Origin: Paraburkholderia sp. CNPSo 3274
GTDB lineage: Bacteria; Pseudomonadota; Gammaproteobacteria; Burkholderiales; Burkholderiaceae
Assembly (NCBI RefSeq): GCF_024206475.1
Contig: NZ_JAMBPR010000073.1
Location: 1-42,016, forward strand
DNA: 42,016 nucleotides
Direction: 5' to 3'
Part shown: in pieces, positions 30,910 to 38,917 of the stretch
How positions within the stretch are numbered: position 1 is the stretch's first letter
Layout of the letters: each line of letters opens with the position of its first letter
The notes under the pieces: generated by a model
Databases searched by the model: none
The model's input: only the letters and a program-made list of their open reading frames with translations
What the model was told of the DNA's origin: nothing
Position numbers and translations under genes: made by a program

Positions 30910-32256
30910 TTACGCCGGACGCGCCACACCCGTTGCGTCGAGCGCACCGTCGACTGCGGCGGCAAGGCGCTCGACGATCGTGTCGATGTTCTGCTCCGTG
31001 CAGATGAAAGGCGGCGCGAGCAGCACATGATCGCCGTTGCGGCCGTCCGCGGTGCCGCCCATCGGATAGACCATCAGGCCGCGTCCGAACGCTTCGCGCT
31101 TGATCGCCGCGTGCAGCTTGAGTGCCGGGTCGAAGGTCGCCTTCGTGGCGCGGTCCTTCACTAGCTCGACGCCCACGAAAAGGCCGCGGCCGCGCACATC
31201 GCCGACGTACGGATGGTCCGCATAACGCTCGCGCAGACGCGCGCGCAGTTGTTCGCCGCGGGCGAGCACGTTGTCGAGCAGCTTCTCTTCGGCGATCACG
31301 CGCTGCACTTCGAGCGCCGCCGCGCACGCCGTGGCGTGGCCGATATAGGTGTGGCCGTGCTGGAAGTAGCCGCTGCCGCCCACGATCGTCTCGTAGATGC
31401 GCTGGCTCACGAGCGTCGCGCCGATCGGCTGGTAGCCTGCGCCCAGGCCCTTCGCAATCGTCAGCAGGTCCGGCGAAACGCCGTCCTCCTCGCAGGCGAA
31501 CAGATAGCCGGTGCGGCCCATGCCCGACATGATCTCGTCGAGTATCAGCAGCACGCCGTAGCGGTCGCACACCGCGCGGATCTTGCGGAAGTACTCGCGC
31601 ACGGGCGGCACCGCGCCGGCCGTTGCGCCCACCACGGTCTCCGCGACGAAAGCCGCGACCGTCTGCGGGCCGAGTTCGAGAATCTTCTGCTCGAGTTCGT
31701 CGGCAAGGCGCTGCGCGTAGGCCTCGTCGGTTTCGCCCTCGTTGCGCTCGCGGTACGCGTAGCACGGGCTCACGTGATGCGATTCGATCAGGATCGGCAG
31801 GAACGGCTCGCGGCGCCATGCATTGCCGCCTATCGCGAGCGCGCCGAGCGTGTTGCCGTGATAGCTCTGGCGGCGCGCGATGAAGTGGCGGCGCGCAAGC
31901 TCGCCCTTTTCCACGAAGTACTGGCGCGCGAGCTTGAGCGCGGCCTCGATCGCCTCCGAACCGCCCGACACGAAGTACACGTGGTCGAGCCCCTCGGGCG
32001 CGGCGGCGATGAGGTGATCGGCCAGTTGCTCCGAGGCCTGGGTCGTGAAGAACGAGGTGTGCGCGTACGGCAGTTGTTGCGCCTGACGCTGGATTGCGTC
32101 GATCACGCGCTGGTTGCTGTGGCCGAGGCATGAGACAGCGGCGCCGCCGCTTGCGTCGATGTAGCGCTTGCCGGTGGAATCGATGATTTCGATGCCTTCG
32201 CCCGCCACCGCGACGGGCAAGGTTTGCTTCGGCATCCGGTGAAACACCTTGGTCAT
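30910..32256 (-). CDS. Class III PLP-dependent aminotransferase
   Basis: The 448-residue fold-type I enzyme transfers an amino group, usually from an omega-amine or amino acid to pyruvate or 2-oxoglutarate. Visible signatures are FVSGGSEAIEAALKLARQY, the PLP-Asp in LILDEIMSGMGRTG, and the Schiff-base Lys in LLTIAKGLGAGYQP. GHATACAAALEV follows as in class III. The N-terminus MTKVFHRMP is the expected place for the start. It is 27 bases downstream of the C45 peptidase gene, so the two are almost certainly co-transcribed and may act in sequence: amide hydrolysis, then transamination of the released amine. The substrate is unknown. Confidence 0.9.
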   Translation of the reverse strand: MTKVFHRMPKQTLPVAVAGEGIEIIDSTGKRYIDASGGAAVSCLGHSNQRVIDAIQRQAQQLPYAHTSFFTTQASEQLADHLIAAAPEGLDHVYFVSGGSEAIEAALKLARQYFVEKGELARRHFIARRQSYHGNTLGALAIGGNAWRREPFLPILIESHHVSPCYAYRERNEGETDEAYAQRLADELEQKILELGPQTVAAFVAETVVGATAGAVPPVREYFRKIRAVCDRYGVLLILDEIMSGMGRTGYLFACEEDGVSPDLLTIAKGLGAGYQPIGATLVSQRIYETIVGGSGYFQHGHTYIGHATACAAALEVQRVIAEEKLLDNVLARGEQLRARLRERYADHPYVGDVRGRGLFVGVELVKDRATKATFDPALKLHAAIKREAFGRGLMVYPMGGTADGRNGDHVLLAPPFICTEQNIDTIVERLAAAVDGALDATGVARPA

Positions 32257-32283
32257 ATGTGTCCTCGATGAAGTCCGCGAATA

Positions 32284-33393
32284 TTAACGGGTCGCGCCGT
32301 TTGCATGGCGCGCGTTCGAATCGATAAAGAGGCCGAGTACGCGCTCGCCTCCCTGCCAGACGTCGAACGCCACGCCGCGCGGCTCGACGCGCATGCAGGC
32401 GGTCGCGAGCGTGTTCTCGTCGTCGGGGTCGTGCGGGTCGTCGCGGAAGATCGGCAAGCCAGCGCCCGCGCGATCCTGCAGCACCTGCACGAAGGCCTCG
32501 CCGTTGGGCTGCGCGCCAAGCGCAGGCAACAGTTCGGCGAGACGGATCTGACGATCGCGCGACGAATCGGTGACGATCTGCGCCTCACGCTCGCAGCCCG
32601 GGTGAATGAGGTGATTCGCGTGTCCCGATGGCGTGCTCACTTCGCGCGCCGAAGAGCGCTGCGCGGTCGCTTCGACGCTATACACACGCACCTCGCCCGC
32701 CTCGTCGGTCCCGCCGATCGTGTGGTGGAAACCGCTCGCGCGCGGCGTGTCGCGCAGCAGCGCGAGGGCTTCTCCCAGCGTCGCGCAATCGAGCACGGCG
32801 CGCGCGAGAATCATGCGCGGCACACCCACCCGCGGCTCGCGAATGCGTACGTTGTTGATCGCGTGCGCAAGTCCCGCGCGCGTGGCCGCGAAGGTATGCC
32901 CCGGCAGCGAGCCCGGGTAATAGAAACTCGCGAAACCGGGCTTCCCTTCAGGTTCGACCTCGACCACACTGCATCGGCCGTGCAGCCAGGGGTCGCCGTC
33001 TTCGTTGTGCGCAATGAGGCCTGCGCCCGGCGTGCGTGCTGCAAGCGTCGTGCAGCCGTCCGGCGCATTGTGGATCAGCTCGCCGCGGCAATTCCAGAGG
33101 AACAGGTCGTCTGCGGACCAGTCGAGCGCCTGCGCCATTGCGTCGATTTCCGCGACATAGGCCGGGAAATGGTGTGCGGCTGCGGCGCGCAACTGCCGCG
33201 CGAACGCACTGCCGCGCCAGCGGTTCACCGCCTGCCAGGCGCTGCTTTGCGCCATGTAGTCGGCAAAGATCGGCTTCACGTGTGCGCCGAGCTGGCGGCC
33301 GATCGCCTCGGGCGAGCCGGTTACCCGGAAGGCCGGCCCCCGGAAGGCCGGCCCCCGGAAGGCCGGCCCCCGGAAAGTCTTGAGTTCCTGCAT
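32284..33393 (-). CDS. C45 family peptidase / acyltransferase-like amidase
   Basis: The 369-residue protein is related to acyl-CoA:6-aminopenicillanate acyltransferase (an Ntn hydrolase). In that family a Cys becomes the N-terminal nucleophile after self-cleavage; here the candidate is the Cys in HNAPDGCTTLAA. The following HNEDGDPW is typical. It probably hydrolyses an N-acyl amide. Near the N-terminus, Phe-Arg-Gly-Pro-Ala is repeated three times, encoded by a 15-bp tandem repeat between TF and RVTGSPEAIG, where relatives would be continuous. The start MQELKTF is chosen because the frame upstream overlaps the promoter. The gene begins the unit with the aminotransferase and has its own promoter with an operator-like dyad. 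Confidence 0.88.
   Translation of the reverse strand: MQELKTFRGPAFRGPAFRGPAFRVTGSPEAIGRQLGAHVKPIFADYMAQSSAWQAVNRWRGSAFARQLRAAAAHHFPAYVAEIDAMAQALDWSADDLFLWNCRGELIHNAPDGCTTLAARTPGAGLIAHNEDGDPWLHGRCSVVEVEPEGKPGFASFYYPGSLPGHTFAATRAGLAHAINNVRIREPRVGVPRMILARAVLDCATLGEALALLRDTPRASGFHHTIGGTDEAGEVRVYSVEATAQRSSAREVSTPSGHANHLIHPGCEREAQIVTDSSRDRQIRLAELLPALGAQPNGEAFVQVLQDRAGAGLPIFRDDPHDPDDENTLATACMRVEPRGVAFDVWQGGERVLGLFIDSNARHANGATR
33325..33375. repeat. In-frame 15-bp tandem repeat in the C45 peptidase gene
   Basis: Three full copies of CCGGAAGGCCGGCCC plus CCGGAA encode Phe-Arg-Gly-Pro-Ala repeats at about residues 7-21. Because the unit is 15 bp, copy changes keep the frame. The repeat looks like a recent expansion near the protein N-terminus. 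Confidence 0.92.
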
Positions 33394-33445
33394 CAGTTTT
33401 CTCGCCTCGCTACCGGTATGGGTCTTCCACTTTCTGTAGTGAGCT

Positions 33446-33474
33446 TTATACGTCTCAACAACATACGTTGTCAA
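33446..33474 (-). promoter_or_regulatory. Sigma-70 promoter of the C45 peptidase gene with dyad operator
   Basis: On the minus strand, TTGACA and GTATAA are separated by 17 bases, a near-consensus sigma-70 promoter with start near 33439. The spacer contains the dyad CAACGTATGTTG (33470-33459), so a bound protein would block polymerase. A closely related dyad precedes the rpiR-like gene. Confidence 0.7.
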
Positions 33475-33598
33475 TCCAAATATAGATTGCAACAAATGAG
33501 ATAGAAACGGGCGAAACAAACCCGGACGCCGTCTCACAACGGCATCCGACTGCAGGAGAACAAGCGTGAATTGGCGTGGAAATTCCGGGGAGGTGCGC

Positions 33599-34459
33599 TC
33601 AGGGCACGTAAGCGCCGCGTGCGTTCAAGGAACGCTCGGCCTGTTCGAGCTGCGCGATCGCGCCCGAGCCTTCGAGCGCCAGCAGATGGGCGACGAGCGA
33701 CTCCGCCAACGCCGTCGCGGCCACGAGCGAAGGAAAAAACGACGGGCTTTCGTGCGTGAAGATCAGCGCCTTGTCGGCGTTCAGCGCAATGGGCGAGACG
33801 GCGCTGTCGGTAATCGCGATCAGGCGGCTGCCTTTGGCGAGCGCGGCCTCGGCCACGCGCACCGCCTCCACCGAATAAGGTGCGAAGCTGACAACAATTG
33901 TTGCGCTGTCGCGCTCGATGCCGAGCAACTGCATCTCCAGCGTGCCCGCCTCGCCGCCCAGCAAGGAAACCGAAGGCCGGAACAGGCGATATCCGTAGAC
34001 GAGCCCGAACGCCACCGCATAGCACGAGCGAAAGCCCGCCACGTGCACATGCTTCGCGCGGCGCAAGACACGCGCCGCCTCGACCATCGAACGCGTGTTG
34101 TGCGCGGCGCTCGCCTCCAGATTGTGCTGTTGCGCCACGAGCAGGTCGCGTGCAAGACCGTCCTTTGCATTGCCCGCCACGAGTGAGCGAGCCCGCGAGG
34201 AAAGCGGCTCCGGCCGCGTGCGCACACGCGCGACGAACAGGTCCCGCAGCTCGTTCCAGCCCGGAAAGCCCAATTGCTGGGAAAGCCGCACCAGCGAAGC
34301 GGGTTGCACACGGGCGCGCTCGGCCACTTTGCGCATGGACGAGACGGCCACTTCGTCGGGATGGTCGAGCAGAAAGGCAGCGCCGGTCTGGAACTGCGGG
34401 CTCAAGTCGGAGAAACGCGCGCGGATCAGCGCGGCGAGCTGGTCGAAACTGTCTGGCAT
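33599..34459 (-). CDS. MurR/RpiR family transcriptional regulator
   Basis: The 286-residue regulator has an N-terminal HTH_6 domain (about 1-77; VAERARVQPASLVRLSQQLGF) and a C-terminal SIS domain (about 120-250) that would bind a phosphosugar or similar ligand. The start MPDSFDQLAAL is the standard N-terminus; the frame continues 37 codons upstream through the operator-like site, so the longer form is unlikely. It lies directly upstream of the C45 peptidase and aminotransferase genes on the same strand and probably represses them and itself through the shared dyad AACRTWTGTT. Confidence 0.9.
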   Translation of the reverse strand: MPDSFDQLAALIRARFSDLSPQFQTGAAFLLDHPDEVAVSSMRKVAERARVQPASLVRLSQQLGFPGWNELRDLFVARVRTRPEPLSSRARSLVAGNAKDGLARDLLVAQQHNLEASAAHNTRSMVEAARVLRRAKHVHVAGFRSCYAVAFGLVYGYRLFRPSVSLLGGEAGTLEMQLLGIERDSATIVVSFAPYSVEAVRVAEAALAKGSRLIAITDSAVSPIALNADKALIFTHESPSFFPSLVAATALAESLVAHLLALEGSGAIAQLEQAERSLNARGAYVP

Positions 34460-34723
34460 GCGTCGCTCGGGCAGTGGATGACAACAAATGTTACCACTCG
34501 TGTTGCCAGATGTTGCAAGTCGGGACAGATGTGGTGATTGGCAAACGAAACCTGTTCTAGAATCAGTCACTTAGCCATATTCGCTGCAAGTTTCGCAGGC
34601 GAATGTCGGCCCGCATCTGGATTGCGTTGCGCGAGCGCCGGCGCTTTGCATTGAAAGTGTTGCGCGCCAGTGGTTTCTCCCTGTACCTTGAGATCGCCTA
34701 AGCCGGTCACAAGGTACTAGCCC
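34460..34723. other. Intergenic region upstream of rpiR-like gene
   Basis: About 260 bases. It holds the operator-like dyad next to the rpiR-like gene and a hairpin with ATTCGC/GCGAAT arms near 34580-34605. No convincing gene is seen. Confidence 0.4.
34483..34492. promoter_or_regulatory. Operator-like dyad upstream of the rpiR-like gene
   Basis: On the minus strand the sequence AACA-TT-TGTT, extended to AACATTTGTTGT, matches the site in the C45 promoter (AACGTATGTTGT) at 10 of 12 positions. It lies 23 bases before the rpiR-like start and overlaps a possible -10 box (TAACAT), fitting autorepression. Confidence 0.5.
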
Positions 34724-34894
34724 ATGTTTAAGTCGAAACTACGCCGAGCGCTCGTTAAGGAGCGTCGAACCACGATGGATAGCCAGCGCTTCGATCGTGA
34801 AGCTTCCGCGCAGCGTCAGGCGGCTGGCCAGCCGCCTGAAGTCGAACCGAAATCGGATATACCACGCTTTGGTGAGCGCCCATCGCGCCACTGA
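34724..34894 (+). CDS. Possible small charged protein
   Basis: A 56-codon frame, MFKSKLRRALVKERRTTMDS and onward, ends PRFGERPSRH. AAGG lies about 9 bases before the ATG. The product would be soluble, basic at the N-terminus and rich in Gln, Pro and charged residues. No family is recognised. The reverse strand is also open here, and a 24-bp palindrome lies inside the frame, so it may be non-coding. It could also be debris from the event that truncated the neighbouring dehydrogenase. Confidence 0.3.
   Translation: MFKSKLRRALVKERRTTMDSQRFDREASAQRQAAGQPPEVEPKSDIPRFGERPSRH
34816..34839. repeat. 24-bp perfect palindrome
   Basis: TCAGGCGGCTGG is followed directly by its exact inverse CCAGCCGCCTGA, without a loop. 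It lies between the small frame and the truncated dehydrogenase. It could be a protein-binding or recombination site. As RNA it would form a tight hairpin without a U-tract. Confidence 0.85.
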
Positions 34895-34960
34895 GCGCTG
34901 ACGCATTCGCGCGCTCGGATCGAACTCGGGCAGACTCGAAGTGGCGGGCGGCGACATCGG

Positions 34961-35062
34961 CTATTCGCCGATGACATCCGCAAGGTCGCTCGGGTTGACG
35001 TTGCGGGCTGCCGCCTCGCTGGCAACCCATTCTCCATTGATCAGATTCCTGAACTGGCTCAC
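34961..35062 (-). pseudogene. N-terminal remnant of an aldehyde (semialdehyde) dehydrogenase
   Basis: Starting at GTG, 33 codons (MSQFRNLINGEWV, then ARNVNPSDLADVIGE) match the beginning of 2,5-dioxovalerate/alpha-ketoglutarate semialdehyde dehydrogenases, which continue for about 480 residues. Here a TAG follows immediately, and nothing downstream resembles the enzyme. The start lies only 4 bases after the stop of the dehydratase gene, the spacing of a genuine last operon gene. The enzyme would have made 2-oxoglutarate, the final step of the pentonate route. It was lost by deletion or replacement. Confidence 0.8.
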
Positions 35063-35066
35063 GGCT

Positions 35067-35996
35067 TCATTTCCCCCAACGCAGCACGAGCGGATCGAGG
35101 CGCCGCGCCGTGTCGATGAGGCCGCGACGAACCTCGGGATGCAGCGCAGGCCACGGATGCCGCGGCGCCTCACACGCGATCACACCGCCCTCTTTCATCA
35201 GCGCCTTCGCCGTAAGGAAGCCGGCCTGCCGGTTCTCGTAATTGATGAGCGGCAGCCAGCGCTGGTACTGCGCGAACGCGGCGTCTTGATCGCCTTTGCG
35301 ATATGCCTCGATGACCGGGCGAATGCCGTCGGCGAAACCGCCACCCGTCATCGAGCCGGTGGCGCCCGCGTCAAGGTCCGGCAGCAGCGTGATACCTTCT
35401 TCACCGTCCCATGGCCCTTCGATCGCTTCGCCGCCAAGACGGATCAATTCCCGCAACCTCGACGCGGCACCGGCGGTTTCGATCTTGAAGTACGCGACGT
35501 GCTCGATCTCCTTCGCCATGCGTGCAAGGAACGGCGTGGAAAGCGGTGTGCCGGCCGCCGGGGCGTCCTGAATCATGATGGGAATGCCAACCGAGTCGGA
35601 AATCCGTTCGAAGAATGCTTGAATCTGCGCTTCGGGAAAGCGGAACGTCGCGCCGTGGTACGGCGGCATCACCATGAGCAACGACGCGCCCATTGCCTGC
35701 GCGCGGCGACTGCGTTCGACACACACCATCGTGCTTGTGTGCGTGGTGGTGACAATGACCGGCACCCGGCCGGTGACGTGCTCGAGCACCGCACGCGTGA
35801 GCACCTCGCGCTCTTCGTCCGAGATCAGAAACTGCTCGGAGAAGTTCGCGAGAATGCACAGCCCGTCCACACCCGACTCGATCATGAAGTCGACGCAACG
35901 CTTCTGGCTTGCGAGATCGAGCGTGCCGTCCTCGTGGAACGTGGTCGGGACGACCGGGAAAATGCCGCGATAGCGGGGGTTCGAAAAGCCTGGCAT
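35067..35996 (-). CDS. DapA-family L-2-keto-3-deoxyarabonate dehydratase-like protein
   Basis: This 309-residue TIM-barrel protein of the dihydrodipicolinate synthase superfamily resembles the Azospirillum L-2-keto-3-deoxyarabonate dehydratase type. Features are GIFPVVPTTF, DGLCILANFSEQF, VIVTTTH, MPPYHGATFR, and the Schiff-base Lys in AYFKIETAGA. Expected reaction: L-2-keto-3-deoxypentonate to alpha-ketoglutarate semialdehyde plus water. The frame begins at GTG 36002, but the ATG 6 bases later has AAGGG at proper distance and is preferred. It follows the enolase-family gene within a few bases and precedes the dehydrogenase remnant, so the pathway position fits. Confidence 0.85.
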   Translation of the reverse strand: MPGFSNPRYRGIFPVVPTTFHEDGTLDLASQKRCVDFMIESGVDGLCILANFSEQFLISDEEREVLTRAVLEHVTGRVPVIVTTTHTSTMVCVERSRRAQAMGASLLMVMPPYHGATFRFPEAQIQAFFERISDSVGIPIMIQDAPAAGTPLSTPFLARMAKEIEHVAYFKIETAGAASRLRELIRLGGEAIEGPWDGEEGITLLPDLDAGATGSMTGGGFADGIRPVIEAYRKGDQDAAFAQYQRWLPLINYENRQAGFLTAKALMKEGGVIACEAPRHPWPALHPEVRRGLIDTARRLDPLVLRWGK

Positions 35997-36004
35997 ACGC
36001 ACCC

Positions 36005-37177
36005 TTACTCGATGATCTCGAACTGGTCGAGGAATTCAGTCTTGAGCGTGAGGCCGAGGCCCGGCACGTCGTCGCGCAGTTGCAGGAAGCCGTTGTCGGC
36101 AACGGGCTCGCCGTCGAAGATGTAATAGAACAGCTCGTTGCCAACCTCGACGCCGAACATCGGGAAATATTCGCTCATCGGCGAAGCGACCGAGCTCATC
36201 GTTAGGTGGTAGTTGTGCATCTGGCCCGCGTGCGGCACCACGGGAACCGAATACGACTCGCACAGCGCATTGATCTTGTGCGCAGCAGTGATGCCGCCCA
36301 CGCGATTCGTGTCGTACTGGACGACACTCACTGCACGCTGTTCGAGCAGTTGCTTGAAGCCGTAGAGCGTGAATTCGTGCTCGCCGCCCGAAATGGGAAT
36401 GCTCCACGCCGCGTTCAGTTCTGCATAGCCGTTGATATCGTCGGCGATGACCGGCTCTTCGAGCCAGCGCGGTTCGAACTTCTCGAGCTTCGGCAACATG
36501 CGCTTCGCGTACTCGAGATTCCAGCCCATGTAGCATTCGAGCATCAGGTCGTTGTCGTAGCCGATCACTTCGCGGATCGCCTCGACCGACTTGAGGTTTT
36601 CCTTCACACCGTGTTGCAGGTGAGCCGGCCCGTAGCCGAAGCGCATCTTGAAGGCGGTAAAGCCCTGGTCGAGATACTTCTGCGCCTCGTTCTGCATTTC
36701 CTTGAGGTCGGTGCGATAGAGCTTGCTGTAGTAGCAGGGAATCTTTTCCTTGGTGCGTCCGCCCAGCAGCTTGAAGACAGGCTTACCCACCGACTTGCCG
36801 AGAATGTCCCAGATGGCAAGATCGACCGCCGAGATGGCGGCCATGCCCACGCCCTTGCGGCCCCATGCGTGGGTGCTGCGATACATGCGCTGCCACAGGT
36901 ACTCGTAATCCCACGGATCCTGGCCGATCACGAGCGGCGCAAGGTACTGATCGATGATCGCCTTGGCGATGGCCGGGGCGAGCGCCACGTTGCCGAGACC
37001 GACGATGCCGTCATCGGTTTCGATTTCGACCACGGTCCACGAATGAAAGCGGAACGTGCTCATGGTCTCCTGCGGCGCATATAGCAGGTCCATGGCGTTG
37101 GAGCAAAAGTTGCGTTGCGGCGGCACGGTCTTGCCCTTCCATTGAAAGAGGCGGGCACGTACTGATTTGATCTTCAT
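36005..37177 (-). CDS. Enolase-superfamily sugar-acid dehydratase
   Basis: A 390-residue Mg2+-dependent dehydratase of the mandelate racemase subgroup, closest in motifs to L-rhamnonate dehydratase. The capping domain is followed by the barrel with FKMRFGYG (catalytic Lys/Arg strand), metal ligands in LECYMGW, WLEEPV and SGGEHEFT, and His in VPHAGQ. It should remove water from an aldonate to give a 2-keto-3-deoxy acid. Because the next gene looks like an L-2-keto-3-deoxyarabonate dehydratase, a pentonate such as L-lyxonate or L-arabinonate is more likely than L-rhamnonate. This is an inference. It is co-transcribed with the following gene (2-base gap before its possible GTG). Confidence 0.85.
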   Translation of the reverse strand: MKIKSVRARLFQWKGKTVPPQRNFCSNAMDLLYAPQETMSTFRFHSWTVVEIETDDGIVGLGNVALAPAIAKAIIDQYLAPLVIGQDPWDYEYLWQRMYRSTHAWGRKGVGMAAISAVDLAIWDILGKSVGKPVFKLLGGRTKEKIPCYYSKLYRTDLKEMQNEAQKYLDQGFTAFKMRFGYGPAHLQHGVKENLKSVEAIREVIGYDNDLMLECYMGWNLEYAKRMLPKLEKFEPRWLEEPVIADDINGYAELNAAWSIPISGGEHEFTLYGFKQLLEQRAVSVVQYDTNRVGGITAAHKINALCESYSVPVVPHAGQMHNYHLTMSSVASPMSEYFPMFGVEVGNELFYYIFDGEPVADNGFLQLRDDVPGLGLTLKTEFLDQFEIIE

Positions 37178-37339
37178 AAGCGTTCTCAGGAGTACTTCGG
37201 TTGAGAAATGGGATCGTCGTCGTCATTGACAGCTACGGCGACTGTTGAGTGATGCGCAGCCGGTGCCTGGCGGCTAGTTGCGCCGCGCCGCATCCATGCG
37301 GCATGCAATCCGCAGGGCCTGGCAGGTGGCCTCGTCGTC

Positions 37340-37363
37340 GGCGCGCCCCTGGCAGGGCGCGCC
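37340..37363. terminator. Hairpin between the MFS and dehydratase genes
   Basis: GGCGCGCCC and GGGCGCGCC form a perfect 9-bp stem around CTGGCA, beginning 6 bases after the MFS stop codon on the minus strand. There is no U-tract. It may lower or process the transcript passing from transporter to enzymes rather than stop it. Confidence 0.5.
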
Positions 37364-37369
37364 CTTCTT

Positions 37370-38692
37370 TCAGGTGGTCGCCGATCGCACCTGCGGCTGC
37401 GCCGTGTGCGACGCGCGACGCATCAACATCAGCATCACGGCGCCCGCGAAGGCGACGCACGCGAGGCTCAGCATGCCGGCGCGCGGGTCGACGAACGCCT
37501 GCTCGGTCCAGGTCTTGAGGTTCGGTGCGACGAAGCCGCCGACATTGCCGAGGGAGTTGATGAGCGCGATGCCGCCCGCCGCGGCCACGCCGCCCAGGTA
37601 GTTGGTAGGCAAAGTCCAGTACAGCGGCTGCACGGAAACGAAACCGCTCGCTGCGAAACAGAAGGCGACGATGACGGGCACGAGGCTCGACGAGAGCGCG
37701 GAAGCCGCAATACCGCAACCGGCGCAGACGAGCATGAGCGCGGCCAGCCCGCGGTGCGCGCCGGTGCGGTCGGCAAGACGCGTGACCCACCAGGTCACGC
37801 CGAGTGCGCAAAGCCAGGGAATGGTGGTGAGCAACCCCACGGCGAGGTCAACCTTGCCGCCAGAGAGTTCGGCAATACGCGTGGGCAGATAGAACACGAC
37901 GCCGTACACGCTCATCTGCACGGTGAAATATACGAGGCAAAACGCGGCGAGCCGAGGGCTGCGGAACATGTCGCGCAGCGTCGCCGGGCCGTGGCTTAGC
38001 TTGGCCGCGTCCTCCTGCGACAACGCGTCGGTTAGTGCGCGGCGCTCGTCGTCCGCAAGCCAGTCGGCCTTGTCGGGACCGTCGTTCAGATAGAAGAACG
38101 CGATCACGCCCACGATCGAAGCCAGCAGCCCTTCCACCACGAACATCCACTGCCACGGCTTCAGGCCGAACGGCGCCTGCAACTGAAGCAAAAAGCCGGA
38201 CAGCGGGCCGCCCAGCACCAGCGCAAGCGGCAAGCCGAAGTAGAAGACCCCCATGGCCTGCGACCGAACGTGCTTCGGAAACCAGTAAGTGAGGTAAAGG
38301 ATCACGCCGGGGAAGAAGCCGGCCTCGGCGGCGCCGAGCAGCACGCGCAGCGCGTAGAAGGTGGTAGCGTCGTGCGCGAAGGCCATGCCCGCCGAAACGA
38401 TGCCCCACGTCACCATGATGCGGGACATCCACAGTCGCGCGCCGAAGCGGTGCAGCGCCAGATTGCTCGGCACCTCGAAGATCGCGTAGCTGATGAAAAA
38501 GATGCCGGCTCCAAACGCGAATGCGGCGTTTGACAACCCCGTATCGGTCTGCAGTGTCGCCTTGGCGAAGCCCACGTTGGCGCGATCAATAAAGGCAATC
38601 ACGTACATCAGCACGAGGAACGGCAGCAAGCGCAAAAGGCACTTGCGGATGGCGGCATTGCACGCAGGGCTGGCGACGGGGCTCAAAAGCAT
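37370..38692 (-). CDS. MFS transporter, anion:cation symporter type
   Basis: The 440-residue inner-membrane carrier has 12 predicted helices. The family signature FIDRANVGFAK near residue 35 and FEVPSNLALHRFG are typical of the ACS family (sugar-acid uptake such as glucarate, galactonate or rhamnonate carriers). It probably brings the aldonate used by the next two genes into the cell, with protons. The start MLLSPVASP agrees with the usual short N-terminal cytoplasmic part. It is the first gene of the minus-strand unit and is divergent from the LysR gene. Confidence 0.9.
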   Translation of the reverse strand: MLLSPVASPACNAAIRKCLLRLLPFLVLMYVIAFIDRANVGFAKATLQTDTGLSNAAFAFGAGIFFISYAIFEVPSNLALHRFGARLWMSRIMVTWGIVSAGMAFAHDATTFYALRVLLGAAEAGFFPGVILYLTYWFPKHVRSQAMGVFYFGLPLALVLGGPLSGFLLQLQAPFGLKPWQWMFVVEGLLASIVGVIAFFYLNDGPDKADWLADDERRALTDALSQEDAAKLSHGPATLRDMFRSPRLAAFCLVYFTVQMSVYGVVFYLPTRIAELSGGKVDLAVGLLTTIPWLCALGVTWWVTRLADRTGAHRGLAALMLVCAGCGIAASALSSSLVPVIVAFCFAASGFVSVQPLYWTLPTNYLGGVAAAGGIALINSLGNVGGFVAPNLKTWTEQAFVDPRAGMLSLACVAFAGAVMLMLMRRASHTAQPQVRSATT

Positions 38693-38819
38693 GTGGACTG
38701 TCTCCGGATACGCGTCGCGGCGCGGGCTCGTGCCCGGTGGCGACGTCTACGTTTTGGCTCGAAACTGGCGCAGGGGCCTGATTGGGGGAAAATATATGAG
38801 GGGGAGGCGATAAAATCCA

Positions 38820-38851
38820 TTGACGTTTTTCTATGTCGTGATAACAATTAT
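38820..38851. promoter_or_regulatory. Candidate LysR promoter and dyad
   Basis: For the plus strand, TTGACG (38820-38825) and AACAAT (38843-38848) are 17 bases apart and could drive the LysR gene. The AT-rich dyad ATAA-CAA-TTAT (38841-38851) overlaps the -10 box and lies between the divergent MFS and LysR genes, a usual place for a LysR-type binding site. Confidence 0.4.
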
Positions 38852-38917
38852 TGATATACCCTGCCGCGGGACGCCATCCGGCTGTCCGGCTGTGTCTCCT
38901 TCCTCTGCGTCAGCCCC

